From: JANQOZ01 sp039195135
Lineage (GTDB): Bacteria > Pseudomonadota > Gammaproteobacteria > Xanthomonadales > SZUA-38
DNA: 64,000 nucleotides
Reading direction: 5' to 3'
Assembly (NCBI GenBank): GCA_039195135.1
Contig: JBCCVP010000002.1
Span: 39,739 to 103,738 of the forward strand
In this document: piece by piece, positions 53,348 through 61,129 of the stretch
Layout: the number at the start of each line of letters is the position of its first letter
Position numbering within the stretch: position 1 is the first letter of the stretch
Notes under the pieces: model-generated
What the model saw: the letters and a program-made list of their open reading frames with translations, nothing else
Database searches by the model: none
What the model was told of the DNA's origin: nothing
Made by a program: the position numbers and the translations under genes

Positions 53348-53953
53348 CTAGCGAACGTCGCACAGCTCACCGGACCCGCTGGCATAGGCCCCCGGTGACG
53401 GCCAGTCGGTCCGCCAGCCGGCCTGCTCCGCCATCAGCGCGTCGGACATGACGTAGACCGGGTCCACCACCCGGCGCGGCATCAGCACTCCGTCGAGATG
53501 ATCCAGCTCATGTTGAAAGACGCGAGCAGCCCAGCCCGTCAGGGACTGCTCCTGCACAGCGCCCGTCTCATCCTGCCCCACGACGTCCACCTCCGCCGGC
53601 CGGCCGATCCAGCCGCGCAGGCCGGGTACCGACAGGCAGCCTTCCCAGGCCCAGTTGGTGCCCCGGCTCGCCACAACCCGGGGATTGATCCAGTAGCGAA
53701 ACTGGAGATCTCCGGCGTCCGGATAGCGGGGATTGCCGTCGGCGATGCCGTAGCAGAACACGCGAGCTGCCCAGCCGATCTGCGGAGCGGCAATGCCAAT
53801 GCCGCCGTAGTGGTCCATGGCCGCAGCGAGAATTTCCAGTCGCGCTGACCAGTCGGCGGCCGCGAGGTCCTCAGCGGTGACCGCCGGCTGGGCTGCCATC
53901 AGCGCATCGTCGCCCCAGTACACCAGCGGCGGCAGGCTCGCGTCGTCCGTCAT
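53348..53953 (-). CDS. def: Peptide deformylase
   Basis: A 201-residue metallopeptidase. The three motifs are present: GIGIAAPQIGWA, EGCLSVPGLRGW and QHELDHLDGVLM, with metal ligands Cys, His and His and the catalytic Glu. It removes the N-formyl group from nascent proteins. It is longer than usual at the N-terminus by about 25 residues. Its ATG overlaps the DUF2855 stop by ATGA, so it is translated after that gene, an unusual partner; def usually pairs with fmt. A second, canonical def elsewhere is likely but not seen here. Confidence 0.9.
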   Translation of the reverse strand: MTDDASLPPLVYWGDDALMAAQPAVTAEDLAAADWSARLEILAAAMDHYGGIGIAAPQIGWAARVFCYGIADGNPRYPDAGDLQFRYWINPRVVASRGTNWAWEGCLSVPGLRGWIGRPAEVDVVGQDETGAVQEQSLTGWAARVFQHELDHLDGVLMPRRVVDPVYVMSDALMAEQAGWRTDWPSPGAYASGSGELCDVR

Positions 53954-55029
53954 GGCAATCTCGCCATGTAGCCCCGCCGGGGATCGGCCGAACCAGAGAG
54001 CATGTCTGCGTAAAGCTGTTCCACCGCCTGTGGCCCCGCCACCTCCGTGACTTCGAGCCAGCCATTGGCGGTGGCTGCAAAGTTGACCCAGGCGGCCCCA
54101 AAGCGCTGCTGAAAACCCGCCGCGCCCCAGTCGCTGATGCGCTGGTCGATATGCGCCGGGGCAAACAGAAATTTGGGCTCCGGACCGGCCGGGAGCGGCT
54201 CATCGGTGCGGTCTTGCCAGTGACTGCCGCCGATCGCACAGCTGTGCCGGAGCTGGTCTTTCAGATGGCCATGCACCTGGTTGCGAATTGCCGTGCTACC
54301 GGCAATATCCACATAAACCCAGCGATCGTCAGCGTTCAGGGAAGCAATGTCGGCGTAGGTGACGACATTATCGTAGACGTCCAGCGATTCGGCGAACGCC
54401 CGATTGCCATCGGAAGTGAGGCCGGTCACGGCGATGCCGTCCCGCTGGCGCAGCTGAAACCCAATCGCCAGCGCTGTCTTGGCGGAGGCGCTTGAGATCA
54501 GCACGCGGGTGGCGCCAAAAAACTCATGCTGCGCAATAAAGTCGTCGGCCACAAAGGCCGTTAGGAACAGCGGCCGCAGCAGCGCCTGCAGGGGCTCTGC
54601 TTCCGGGCTCCAGGTTGGGTCGGCGCTGGTCCGGTTATAGCGATTGTAGGCCGGCGCAAGCGAGGCCCGGTGCAGGCTGTTTTCCATCACCGTTCCCTTG
54701 GAAACCTCGCCCACGGACAGCACGCACTCGCCCGCCATGGGCCAGTAGCCAAATAACCGCTCCCCCGGCGGCAGCTCGTCACACGTGGATTCGGTGACCT
54801 CCGCAAAACCCCAGACCGGCACGATGCCCCATTCTCCGCCGCCGTCCGCCGCGGGAAAGAAATGCCAATAGCCCAGTCGTTTGCCATGATCCGCGTAGCT
54901 GATGTTGTTGGCGGTAAAGGCAAAATGGTCTACCCGGCACCGCACCCGGCCTGGCGCGAGCGCCTCCGTGGCCGGCTCGCGCCAGCGCACCTGATCGATG
55001 TGATCCATCCGGATCTGCATTTCGGCCAT
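53950..55029 (-). CDS. DUF2855 family protein
   Basis: A 359-residue protein matching DUF2855: a GroES-like/medium-chain dehydrogenase-like layout. N-terminal ALAPGRVRCRVDHFAFTANNISYADHGKRLGYWHFFPA, central ATRVLISSASAKTALAIGFQLRQRDGIAVTGLTS with a Rossmann-like turn, and VTYADIASLNADDRWVYVDIAGSTAIRNQVH. ATG 55029 is chosen, with GGAGG 9-13 nt upstream, over the longer frame. The reaction is unknown; the fold suggests an NAD(P)-dependent or quinone-type oxidoreductase. It is cotranscribed with def and divergent from yceH by 110 bp. Confidence 0.82.
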   Translation of the reverse strand: MAEMQIRMDHIDQVRWREPATEALAPGRVRCRVDHFAFTANNISYADHGKRLGYWHFFPAADGGGEWGIVPVWGFAEVTESTCDELPPGERLFGYWPMAGECVLSVGEVSKGTVMENSLHRASLAPAYNRYNRTSADPTWSPEAEPLQALLRPLFLTAFVADDFIAQHEFFGATRVLISSASAKTALAIGFQLRQRDGIAVTGLTSDGNRAFAESLDVYDNVVTYADIASLNADDRWVYVDIAGSTAIRNQVHGHLKDQLRHSCAIGGSHWQDRTDEPLPAGPEPKFLFAPAHIDQRISDWGAAGFQQRFGAAWVNFAATANGWLEVTEVAGPQAVEQLYADMLSGSADPRRGYMARLP

Positions 55030-55139
55030 GGAGCGACCTCCTCCTTTTTTGGTGATTTTAAGAGATTTGCCGAAGCTGCCGTTACCTTGAGAGCCGGGCC
55101 TGCGCCCTATAATGCCAACCGTCTCACCAGGAATCTGCC

Positions 55140-55760
55140 ATGCCAATGGAAAGAATGCTTACCGACATCGAGGCCCGCATCATCGGGTGCCTGATCGAAA
55201 AGGAAGCCACCACACCCGATCAGTACCCGCTGACGCTGAATGCCCTGCGCACGGCGTGTAACCAGAAGTCCAGCCGTTTTCCGGTGACCGACTACGAGGA
55301 AGGCGAGATCGGCCATGCGCTGCGGCAGCTGGGGGACCTGCGCCTCGTGAGTGAGATCTCAGCGCCCCGGGCCGCCCGCTATAAGCACCACACGCAGGAA
55401 GTGGTGGACCTGCTGAAAAAGGAGATGGCGGTGCTTTGCGTGCTGATGCTGCGGGGGCCCCAGACGGCCGGCGAGATCCGCACCCGCTGCAGCCGTATCC
55501 ACGAATTTGATGACCTCGACGACCTGCACTACGTGCTGGAACGGCTGAAGCAGCGCCATGTACCGCTGGCGATGACCATTCCGCGGGGCCCGGGCCAGAA
55601 AGATGATCGTCACTTGCACTTGCTGTGTGGCGAACCGGATCTGGCGGCGCTACCAACCCCCGCGCCCCGGTCTTCCTCCCGAGACATCCTTGCGGAACGG
55701 ATTGAGGAGCTGACCGCGCGGGTGGAAGCACTGGAACAGCGGCTGGACGAATCGTCCTGA
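55140..55760 (+). CDS. yceH: YceH family protein (DUF480)
   Basis: A 206-residue protein with two winged-helix units. Motifs are LTDIEARIIGCLIEKEATTPDQYPLTLNALRTACNQKSSR and VCVLMLRGPQTAGEIRTRCSRIHEF, both characteristic of YceH. The C-terminal 20 residues form a short coiled coil (ERIEELTARVEALEQRLDE). AGGA lies 8 nt before ATG. It is probably a cytoplasmic DNA-binding protein; no target is known. Confidence 0.93.
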   Translation: MPMERMLTDIEARIIGCLIEKEATTPDQYPLTLNALRTACNQKSSRFPVTDYEEGEIGHALRQLGDLRLVSEISAPRAARYKHHTQEVVDLLKKEMAVLCVLMLRGPQTAGEIRTRCSRIHEFDDLDDLHYVLERLKQRHVPLAMTIPRGPGQKDDRHLHLLCGEPDLAALPTPAPRSSSRDILAERIEELTARVEALEQRLDESS

Positions 55761-55782
55761 GAATGTTCTGCCGCGGGCGCGG

Positions 55783-56133
55783 CTACTCGTCGTTTGCCCA
55801 GCGCACAAAGCGCCGCACGGTGATGCGAGTGCCCAGCCGGGCCTCGGCCTCTTTGATGCGCTCGGCAACGGTTTGATCATCGTCACGCACAAAGCGCTGG
55901 CTCATCAGCAAGGTATCTTCATCCACCGGCTCAGCATGGGGCCAGGCCCGCAGAAAGCGGTCCAGGTTGGCCTGGGAAATGCCGATCGGATCCATCGCGG
56001 CGATATGCACCGCCAGATCCCGAGCCAGCCGCGCAAATTCGTCCGTGCGCACGGTGAAATCGTCAGCCGTTTCCAGCTCCACCAGCACGCCGATGCGCCC
56101 GCCGTGAACGTAACTCTCGATGTGTCGAAACAT
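55783..56133 (-). CDS. Isolated EF-Ts-like dimerisation domain
   Basis: A 116-residue protein. FRHIESYVHGGRIGVLVELETADDFTVRTDEFARLARDLAVHIAAMDP matches the C-terminal/dimerisation part of elongation factor Ts; the N-terminal UBA and core domains are missing. ATG 56133 is the start (AGGG 4 nt upstream); a longer reading frame upstream crosses the divergent VOC start and is rejected. It may bind EF-Tu or serve some other role. A 20-bp palindrome lies 14 bp upstream. Confidence 0.75.
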   Translation of the reverse strand: MFRHIESYVHGGRIGVLVELETADDFTVRTDEFARLARDLAVHIAAMDPIGISQANLDRFLRAWPHAEPVDEDTLLMSQRFVRDDDQTVAERIKEAEARLGTRITVRRFVRWANDE

Positions 56134-56147
56134 ACCCTGATTGTGAC

Positions 56148-56167
56148 GCCGAAGGCGCCTTCGGCGC
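56148..56167. promoter_or_regulatory. 20-bp perfect palindrome between EF-Ts-like and VOC genes
   Basis: CGCCGAAGGCGCCTTCGGCG is perfect and unbroken. It is in the 85-bp gap between two divergent starts (56133 and 56219), so it is a candidate operator, or a leader hairpin for either transcript. Confidence 0.5.
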
Positions 56168-56218
56168 AACCGCCGCGCGTATGATAGGAGCCTCTTTATT
56201 CCGACAGCGGATGCGTCT

Positions 56219-56815
56219 ATGACCCGATGGAATTCGACCCTTTGCCTGCTGACGCTGGCGCTGGCCATAACCCTGGCCTTGGCCATGACCTGGGCCCTGC
56301 CGCTCGCCGCCGCACCGGTACCCGAAGAGGATCGATTGCCGATTGATCTTCGCCGGACCACGCTGGTAGTGCGGGATATCGACGCGTCGCTGAAGTTCTA
56401 TCGCGATGCGCTGGGTATGAAGGTGATCTACGATCGTGACATTCGCAATCCCCGGGACGCCGCGTCGGACGAGGAGTCGACGCTGGCCCGGCGGCTGGTC
56501 TTTCTGCGGGCCAACGACGACTACGTCGGCGTGCTGGGGCTGCTTCAGTACCGCAAACCGCGCAAGCCCGCGCTGCATCAGGGGCTTGAGCCGTTCACGC
56601 CCGGGTCTTCGGTGCTGCTGTTTAATGCCGCGGACCTGGACAGCACGTTCGAAAAAGCTGCCAGTACCCTGGGGGTACGGGTGCTGTCCCAGCCAACGCT
56701 GACGACCTATCCCGGCTACAACGGCGGGCCGGCGATTGACGTCAAAGTGAGTGTGCTGACCGATCCCGATGGCTTTGTCATCGAGCTCAACCAGGTCATG
56801 TCAGAGCTTCGGTAG
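56219..56815 (+). CDS. Exported VOC-superfamily (glyoxalase-like) protein
   Basis: A 198-residue protein. The first 32 residues are a hydrophobic signal peptide (LLTLALAITLALAMTWALPLAAA), unusual for a VOC protein. The mature part has the fold: RRTTLVVRDIDASLKFYRDALGMKVIYD, and SVLTDPDGFVIELNQV at the end. Metal ligands are partly changed (no His in the first strand). It may bind a small molecule in the periplasm. It is convergent with the MarR gene (5 bp gap). Confidence 0.8.
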   Translation: MTRWNSTLCLLTLALAITLALAMTWALPLAAAPVPEEDRLPIDLRRTTLVVRDIDASLKFYRDALGMKVIYDRDIRNPRDAASDEESTLARRLVFLRANDDYVGVLGLLQYRKPRKPALHQGLEPFTPGSSVLLFNAADLDSTFEKAASTLGVRVLSQPTLTTYPGYNGGPAIDVKVSVLTDPDGFVIELNQVMSELR

Positions 56816-56820
56816 CCGGG

Positions 56821-57282
56821 TCAGTCCGGCGCGAGCAGGTCTTTTTCGATGGCGTTCAGGAGTTTATTCAGCTCCTGAAGCCGACGCTTGCCCAGGCGTC
56901 GTTCCAGCCGGGCGTAGATGGAGGCGGAGCTGGGCGCCACCTTGTGGAACAGCTTTTTGCCGGCAGCGCTGATCATCACTCGGGAGCGCCGCTGGTCAGC
57001 CCGCTCCGCCTTGCGCCGCACCAGCCCGCGGTCGGTGAGACCGCGCAGGATGCGCGACAGGCTGGGGGGCAGAATCACCGCCTCCCGGGCGAGCTCCGTC
57101 ACGCTGATCTCCGGGTGCTCCATCAGCACCCGCAGCACCCGCCACTGCTGCTCCGTCAGGTCATGCTCGTTGAGCATCGGGCGGAATTCGGCCATCACCG
57201 CTTCCCTCGCCCGCAGCAGGCTCATTGGCATGGAGTTGGCCAGCGGTCGGAGTGTCACCGGTTTGGGGGGCGGTTTGGCCAT
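56821..57282 (-). CDS. MarR family regulator (HpaR-like)
   Basis: A 153-residue winged helix-turn-helix repressor. The recognition region ITVTELAREAVILPPSLSRILRGLTDRGLVRRKAERADQRRS resembles HpaR, the regulator of homoprotocatechuate degradation; the N-terminal PLANSMPMSLLRAREAVMAEFRPML fits too. Start ATG 57282 shares one base with the fumarylacetoacetase stop (TGATG), so the two are coupled. It may respond to an aromatic acid and control the aromatic amino acid pathway. Confidence 0.87.
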   Translation of the reverse strand: MAKPPPKPVTLRPLANSMPMSLLRAREAVMAEFRPMLNEHDLTEQQWRVLRVLMEHPEISVTELAREAVILPPSLSRILRGLTDRGLVRRKAERADQRRSRVMISAAGKKLFHKVAPSSASIYARLERRLGKRRLQELNKLLNAIEKDLLAPD

Positions 57283-58559
57283 CAGTTTGCCGGCAGCACC
57301 TGGCTGCGCACTTCGCCAAACCCTACTCGGACGCCGTCGCGCTCCGCGTGGCCGCGCATGATGACGGTATCGCCGTCGTTGATGAAACTGCGCTCGGTGC
57401 CATCGCTCAGGGTGATGGGGTTTTTGCCGCCCCAGGACAGCTCCAGCATCGAACCGTAGGCCTCGGGCTCGCTGCCGCTGATGGTGCCGGAGGCGAGCAT
57501 ATCGGCCACGTTGATGTTGCAGCCGTTCACCGTGTGATGCGCAAGCTGCTGGCGCATGGACCAGTAGAGGTGGCGCAGATTGGACCGCGTCACGCAGTTT
57601 TCCTGGCCGGCCGGGGTTTCGATACAAACCTCCAGCGCCACGTCGTAGTGCGCGTCGCCAGCCTGCTGAAGGTAAGGCAGTACCGGCGGATCCTGCTCCG
57701 GGCTCGCCACCCGGAACGGCTCCAGCGCGTCGAGGGTGACAATCCACGGTGAGACGCTGGACCCAAAGTTTTTGCCCAGAAACGGGCCGAGCGGAACGTA
57801 CTCCCAGGCCTGGATGTCCCGCGCCGACCAGTCGTTAAACAGCATCAGGCCGAAGATGTAGTCATCCGCTTCGCCGGTGCTGATGGATTCCCCAAGCGGC
57901 TTGCCGGCGAAGGTGACAAACGCCATCTCCAGCTCAAAGTCCAGCCGCTGGCTGGGACCAAACACCGGCTCATCAGCATCCGGCGGCTTGCGCTGGCCTT
58001 TCGGGCGGCGCACCGGTACGCCGGAGGCCACGATGCTTGAGGCCCGGCCGTGATAGCCCACGGGCAGGCGCTTCCAGTTGGGCAGCAGCGCGTTGTCAGG
58101 ATCGCGGAACATGGCGCCCACGTTGAACGCATGCTGTTCGCTGGCGTAGAAGTCGGTGTAGTCGCGCACGCGCACCGGCATCAGCAGGTCCACATGCTCG
58201 CTGGGGATCAGCGCCGCGGTGCGGATCTGGTCGTTGCCCTTAAGCTCGTCGTTATCGGCGTTCAGCAGGTCCGAGACCCGCTGGCGCAGGGCCCGCATGC
58301 CGTCCTTGCCGGCGGCCTGCATCAGCGCGTTCAGATGCCGCGAACCGTAGCAGGCTTTGGGAAAACCCAGTTCCGACAGCAGCCCGTGCCGGGACAATTC
58401 GTAAAGATCCAACACGTAGTGACCAATCGCCACGCCCGCCCGCGGCGTCTTGCCCGCCGGCCGGATACTGCCGAAGGGCAGGTTCTGGATCGGAAAATCG
58501 CTTTGCGCAGGGATTTCGACCCAGCTTTTCAATTCCGGGTTGTTAGCGGCAATAGTCAA
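57282..58559 (-). CDS. fahA: Fumarylacetoacetase
   Basis: A 425-residue enzyme of tyrosine/homogentisate breakdown that splits 4-fumarylacetoacetate into fumarate and acetoacetate. Features include FGSIRPAGKTPRAGVAIGHYVLDL, DYTDFYASEQHAFNVGAMFRDPDNALLPNWKRLPVGYHGRASSIV with the catalytic His, and LMLFNDWSARDIQAWEYVPLGPFLGKNF. TTG 58559 gives the family start and has GAGGGG about 8 nt upstream; the longer frame to 58928 is not supported. The MarR-type regulator follows it directly. Confidence 0.93.
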   Translation of the reverse strand: MTIAANNPELKSWVEIPAQSDFPIQNLPFGSIRPAGKTPRAGVAIGHYVLDLYELSRHGLLSELGFPKACYGSRHLNALMQAAGKDGMRALRQRVSDLLNADNDELKGNDQIRTAALIPSEHVDLLMPVRVRDYTDFYASEQHAFNVGAMFRDPDNALLPNWKRLPVGYHGRASSIVASGVPVRRPKGQRKPPDADEPVFGPSQRLDFELEMAFVTFAGKPLGESISTGEADDYIFGLMLFNDWSARDIQAWEYVPLGPFLGKNFGSSVSPWIVTLDALEPFRVASPEQDPPVLPYLQQAGDAHYDVALEVCIETPAGQENCVTRSNLRHLYWSMRQQLAHHTVNGCNINVADMLASGTISGSEPEAYGSMLELSWGGKNPITLSDGTERSFINDGDTVIMRGHAERDGVRVGFGEVRSQVLPAN

Positions 58560-58653
58560 TGGTGAGCCCCTCAGCTGTCGGCGGCGACATGATAACGCTA
58601 AGGTCCGGCGGCTCAAAAAAATTCCGCGGGTTGAATTTGGTGCCTGGGCGCTG

Positions 58654-58686
58654 AAAAAGAGCAACCCGGCCCCAGGGGCCGGGTTG
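58654..58686 (-). terminator. Rho-independent terminator of the 58729-59064 gene
   Basis: On the minus strand the arms CAACCCGGCCCC and GGGGCCGGGTTG (12 bp, perfect, single-base centre) are followed by CTCTTTTTC. It lies 43 bp past the stop at 58729. Confidence 0.85.
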
Positions 58687-58728
58687 TGGGGCGCCGGACA
58701 GGAAGGGGAAACCGTCCGGCAAGGCGCG

Positions 58729-59064
58729 TTAGCGACGCCGCTGAGCGTCGTGTTTCTGGCGATGGATGCTGCGGCTGGCGCCGTTCTGCATCTGACGCAG
58801 CGTGACCCGTTCGTAGCGGCCCAGGTGCCCATCGCTTTTGAAGGCGCGCTCCGTCTGGCGGATAGCGCGCTGCTGGTTGACCAGACGCACCGTTTCGGGG
58901 CGCGTGAGAGCGCCGGTGGCGACGCCATTGCCGATGCGGTGGACCTGGTTGTGCTGCCGTGCGTCGATCCCGGGGGAGTAGGTGCCGGCGCTGGCCGTGC
59001 CGCTCACCAGCAGGGCGGCGGTGATTGTGGTTAAAGCCAAAAGTTGCTGCATTCCGTGTTTCAT
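58729..59064 (-). CDS. Small secreted protein with repeated basic motif
   Basis: A 111-residue protein with a signal peptide (MKHGMQQLLALTTITAALLVSGTASA). Two related units follow: IDARQHNQVHRIGNGVATGALTRPETVRLVNQQRAI and the later KSDGHLGRYERVTLRQMQNGASRSIHRQKHD, both with a Gly-x-Leu-Thr/Gly-Arg-x-Glu turn and basic surroundings. I recall short periplasmic proteins of this kind in many Gammaproteobacteria, but no function is assigned. GGAGA lies 7 nt before ATG 59064. Confidence 0.75.
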   Translation of the reverse strand: MKHGMQQLLALTTITAALLVSGTASAGTYSPGIDARQHNQVHRIGNGVATGALTRPETVRLVNQQRAIRQTERAFKSDGHLGRYERVTLRQMQNGASRSIHRQKHDAQRRR

Positions 59065-59141
59065 CGTTGTCTCCGTGACTTGGGCTTTCACTGAATTACA
59101 ACGTTGCTGTTGGGAAATGGTTGACAGGTTGGCCCGTCGCC

Positions 59142-59184
59142 GGGTGAGACCCGCTTGGGGTCAGACTACGAAAGCGTCTGACCC
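59142..59184. repeat. REP-like palindrome, copy 4 (rearranged)
   Basis: GGGTGAGACCCGCTTGG is followed by GGTCAGAC, TACGAAAGC and GTCTGACC, so the palindrome is rebuilt from the shared arms with an insertion. It lies downstream of the 59213 gene and upstream of the 59064 gene, both on the minus strand. Confidence 0.65.
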
Positions 59185-59212
59185 GGGGCGACGCGCGCTC
59201 CGGCCCTCTCCG

Positions 59213-59506
59213 TCAGTTAAAGAGGTCGTTGAGTTTGTCGAGGGCGGCGTCGGTTTCGCTTTGCGCGTCGCCCTGGTACGCGTTGGGGTTGAGGTGATGG
59301 TAATCGCAGAAATTGGCCATATCGTCAGACGCCGGTTGTTCCGCCCGTTCCTCCCCGCACCAGTCCCGGCGCTGGCTTCGAAAATGCCGGCACATGCGGC
59401 AAACGTGCATTTCGCGCTCACAGGCTCGGCAGGTTTCCCGCCGAGACAGGGGAAGAATCAGCCCGGCCAGGGTGTTTCCGCAGTGGTAACACTGAAATTC
59501 GCTCAT
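59213..59506 (-). CDS. Zinc-ribbon-like Cys-rich protein
   Basis: A 97-residue protein. Cys pairs are YHCG, ETCRACE, HVCRMCRHF, DWCGEE and a terminal FCDYHHL, a multi-zinc-site arrangement (at least two ribbons). Similar small proteins are widespread near housekeeping genes, and no role is established. It is divergent from fumarase with 96 bp between. The start ATG 59506 begins with the first Cys motif; the longer frame is antisense to the fumarase gene. Confidence 0.78.
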   Translation of the reverse strand: MSEFQCYHCGNTLAGLILPLSRRETCRACEREMHVCRMCRHFRSQRRDWCGEERAEQPASDDMANFCDYHHLNPNAYQGDAQSETDAALDKLNDLFN

Positions 59507-59602
59507 CTGGTTGTCTTCCTGCCCGCTTAAGCGCTCAAGGATTACAATAATGCCATGCGCTGACCTGGGCACGGGCCCTCCATCTCCAGCAAGGAAACTG
59601 GC

Positions 59603-61123
59603 ATGACCACCATCACCCGGCACGATTTTGTGCAGAGCGTCGCCGACGCGCTGCAGCACATCTCCTACTACCATCCGCTGGACTACATCCAGAATCTCGG
59701 GAAGGCCTACGAGCAGGAGCAATCCCAGGCCGCCAAAGACGCCATGGCCCAGATCCTCATCAACTCCCGCATGTGCGCGGAGGGCAAACGGCCGATCTGC
59801 CAGGACACAGGCATTGTGACCGTCTTCGTCAAGGTGGGTATGGACGTGCGCTGGGACACGGACGCGAGCCTGGCGGACCTGGTGAACGAAGGGGTGCGCA
59901 AAGCCTACCTGCACCCGGACAACAAGCTCCGAGCCTCAATCCTGGCCGATCCCGCCGGTGCGCGGAAAAACACCGGCGACAACACGCCGGCGGTGATTCA
60001 TACGGAGCTGGTGCCGGGTGACAAGGTGGACGTAAGGGTGGCTGCCAAAGGCGGTGGGTCGGAGAACAAATCCAAGTTTGTCATGCTCAATCCCTCCGAC
60101 TCGATCGTGGACTGGGTGCTGAAAACGGTGCCAACCATGGGCGCCGGCTGGTGCCCGCCGGGCATGCTGGGTATCGGCATCGGCGGCACGGCGGAAAAAG
60201 CGATGGTGCTGGCCAAGGAATCTCTGATGGACCCGATCGATATGCCGGAACTGAAAGCCCGGGGTCCGCGCAATCGCATCGAAGAGCTGCGGATTGAGCT
60301 TCACGATCAGGTGAACGCGCTGGGCATCGGCGCCCAGGGCCTTGGCGGCCTGACTACGGTCCTGGACGTAAAAATCCTCGACTATCCCACGCATGCCGCC
60401 TCCAAGCCGGTTGCCATGATTCCCAACTGCGCCGCCACCCGGCATATTCACTTTGTGCTCGACGGCAGCGGCGTGGCCCAGCTTCCCACGCCAAAACTGG
60501 AAGACTGGCCTGAGGTGGTCTGGTCCGCGGGCGACAGTGCCCGTCGGGTCAACCTGGACACCCTTACCCAGGACAACGTGGCGGACTTCAAGCCGGGGGA
60601 GACGCTGCTGCTGAGCGGCACGCTCCTCACCGGACGGGATGCGGCCCACAAGCGCCTGGTGGAGCTGCTCGACAAGGGCGAGGAGCTGCCCGTCAACTTC
60701 ACCAACAAGATGATCTACTACGTCGGCCCGGTGGACGCGGTACGCGACGAGGCGGTTGGCCCGGCCGGCCCCACCACCGCGACCCGTATGGACAAGTTCA
60801 CCGATCAGATGCTGGCCAGCACCGGCCTGGTGGGCATGATCGGCAAGGCCGAGCGCGGGCCGATAGCCATCGAGTCGATCAAAAATCACGGCGCGGTGTA
60901 CCTGATTGCCGTCGGCGGTGCTGCCTACCTCGTTTCCAAAGCCATTCGGGAAGCCAGGATCGTGGCGTTTGAGGAACTGGGCATGGAGGCCATCCACGAG
61001 TTTGTGGTGGAGGATATGCCGGTCACGGTGGCGGTGGACGCAACGGGCGCATCGGTGCATCAGAGCGGTCCCCGGGAGTGGCAGACCCGTATCGGTAAGA
61101 TACCGGTGGTCATCGAGAGCTGA
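59603..61123 (+). CDS. Class I fumarate hydratase
   Basis: A 506-residue iron-sulfur fumarase of the FumA/FumB type, converting fumarate to malate in the citric acid cycle. Conserved Cys in ICQDTGIVTVFVKVGMDV, GAGWCPPGMLGIGIGGTAEKAM and IPNCAATRHIHF coordinate the 4Fe-4S cluster. AAGGAAAC precedes ATG 59603. It also ties in with the fumarylacetoacetase gene nearby, which releases fumarate. The next gene starts 7 bp later. Confidence 0.92.
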   Translation: MTTITRHDFVQSVADALQHISYYHPLDYIQNLGKAYEQEQSQAAKDAMAQILINSRMCAEGKRPICQDTGIVTVFVKVGMDVRWDTDASLADLVNEGVRKAYLHPDNKLRASILADPAGARKNTGDNTPAVIHTELVPGDKVDVRVAAKGGGSENKSKFVMLNPSDSIVDWVLKTVPTMGAGWCPPGMLGIGIGGTAEKAMVLAKESLMDPIDMPELKARGPRNRIEELRIELHDQVNALGIGAQGLGGLTTVLDVKILDYPTHAASKPVAMIPNCAATRHIHFVLDGSGVAQLPTPKLEDWPEVVWSAGDSARRVNLDTLTQDNVADFKPGETLLLSGTLLTGRDAAHKRLVELLDKGEELPVNFTNKMIYYVGPVDAVRDEAVGPAGPTTATRMDKFTDQMLASTGLVGMIGKAERGPIAIESIKNHGAVYLIAVGGAAYLVSKAIREARIVAFEELGMEAIHEFVVEDMPVTVAVDATGASVHQSGPREWQTRIGKIPVVIES

Positions 61124-61129
61124 TTGTCT

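Noticed and set aside
58560..58928. N-terminal extension of fumarylacetoacetase
   Set aside because: The extra 123 residues are non-homologous and run across the terminator of the neighbouring gene. The TTG at 58559 has a good ribosome site and gives the family length.
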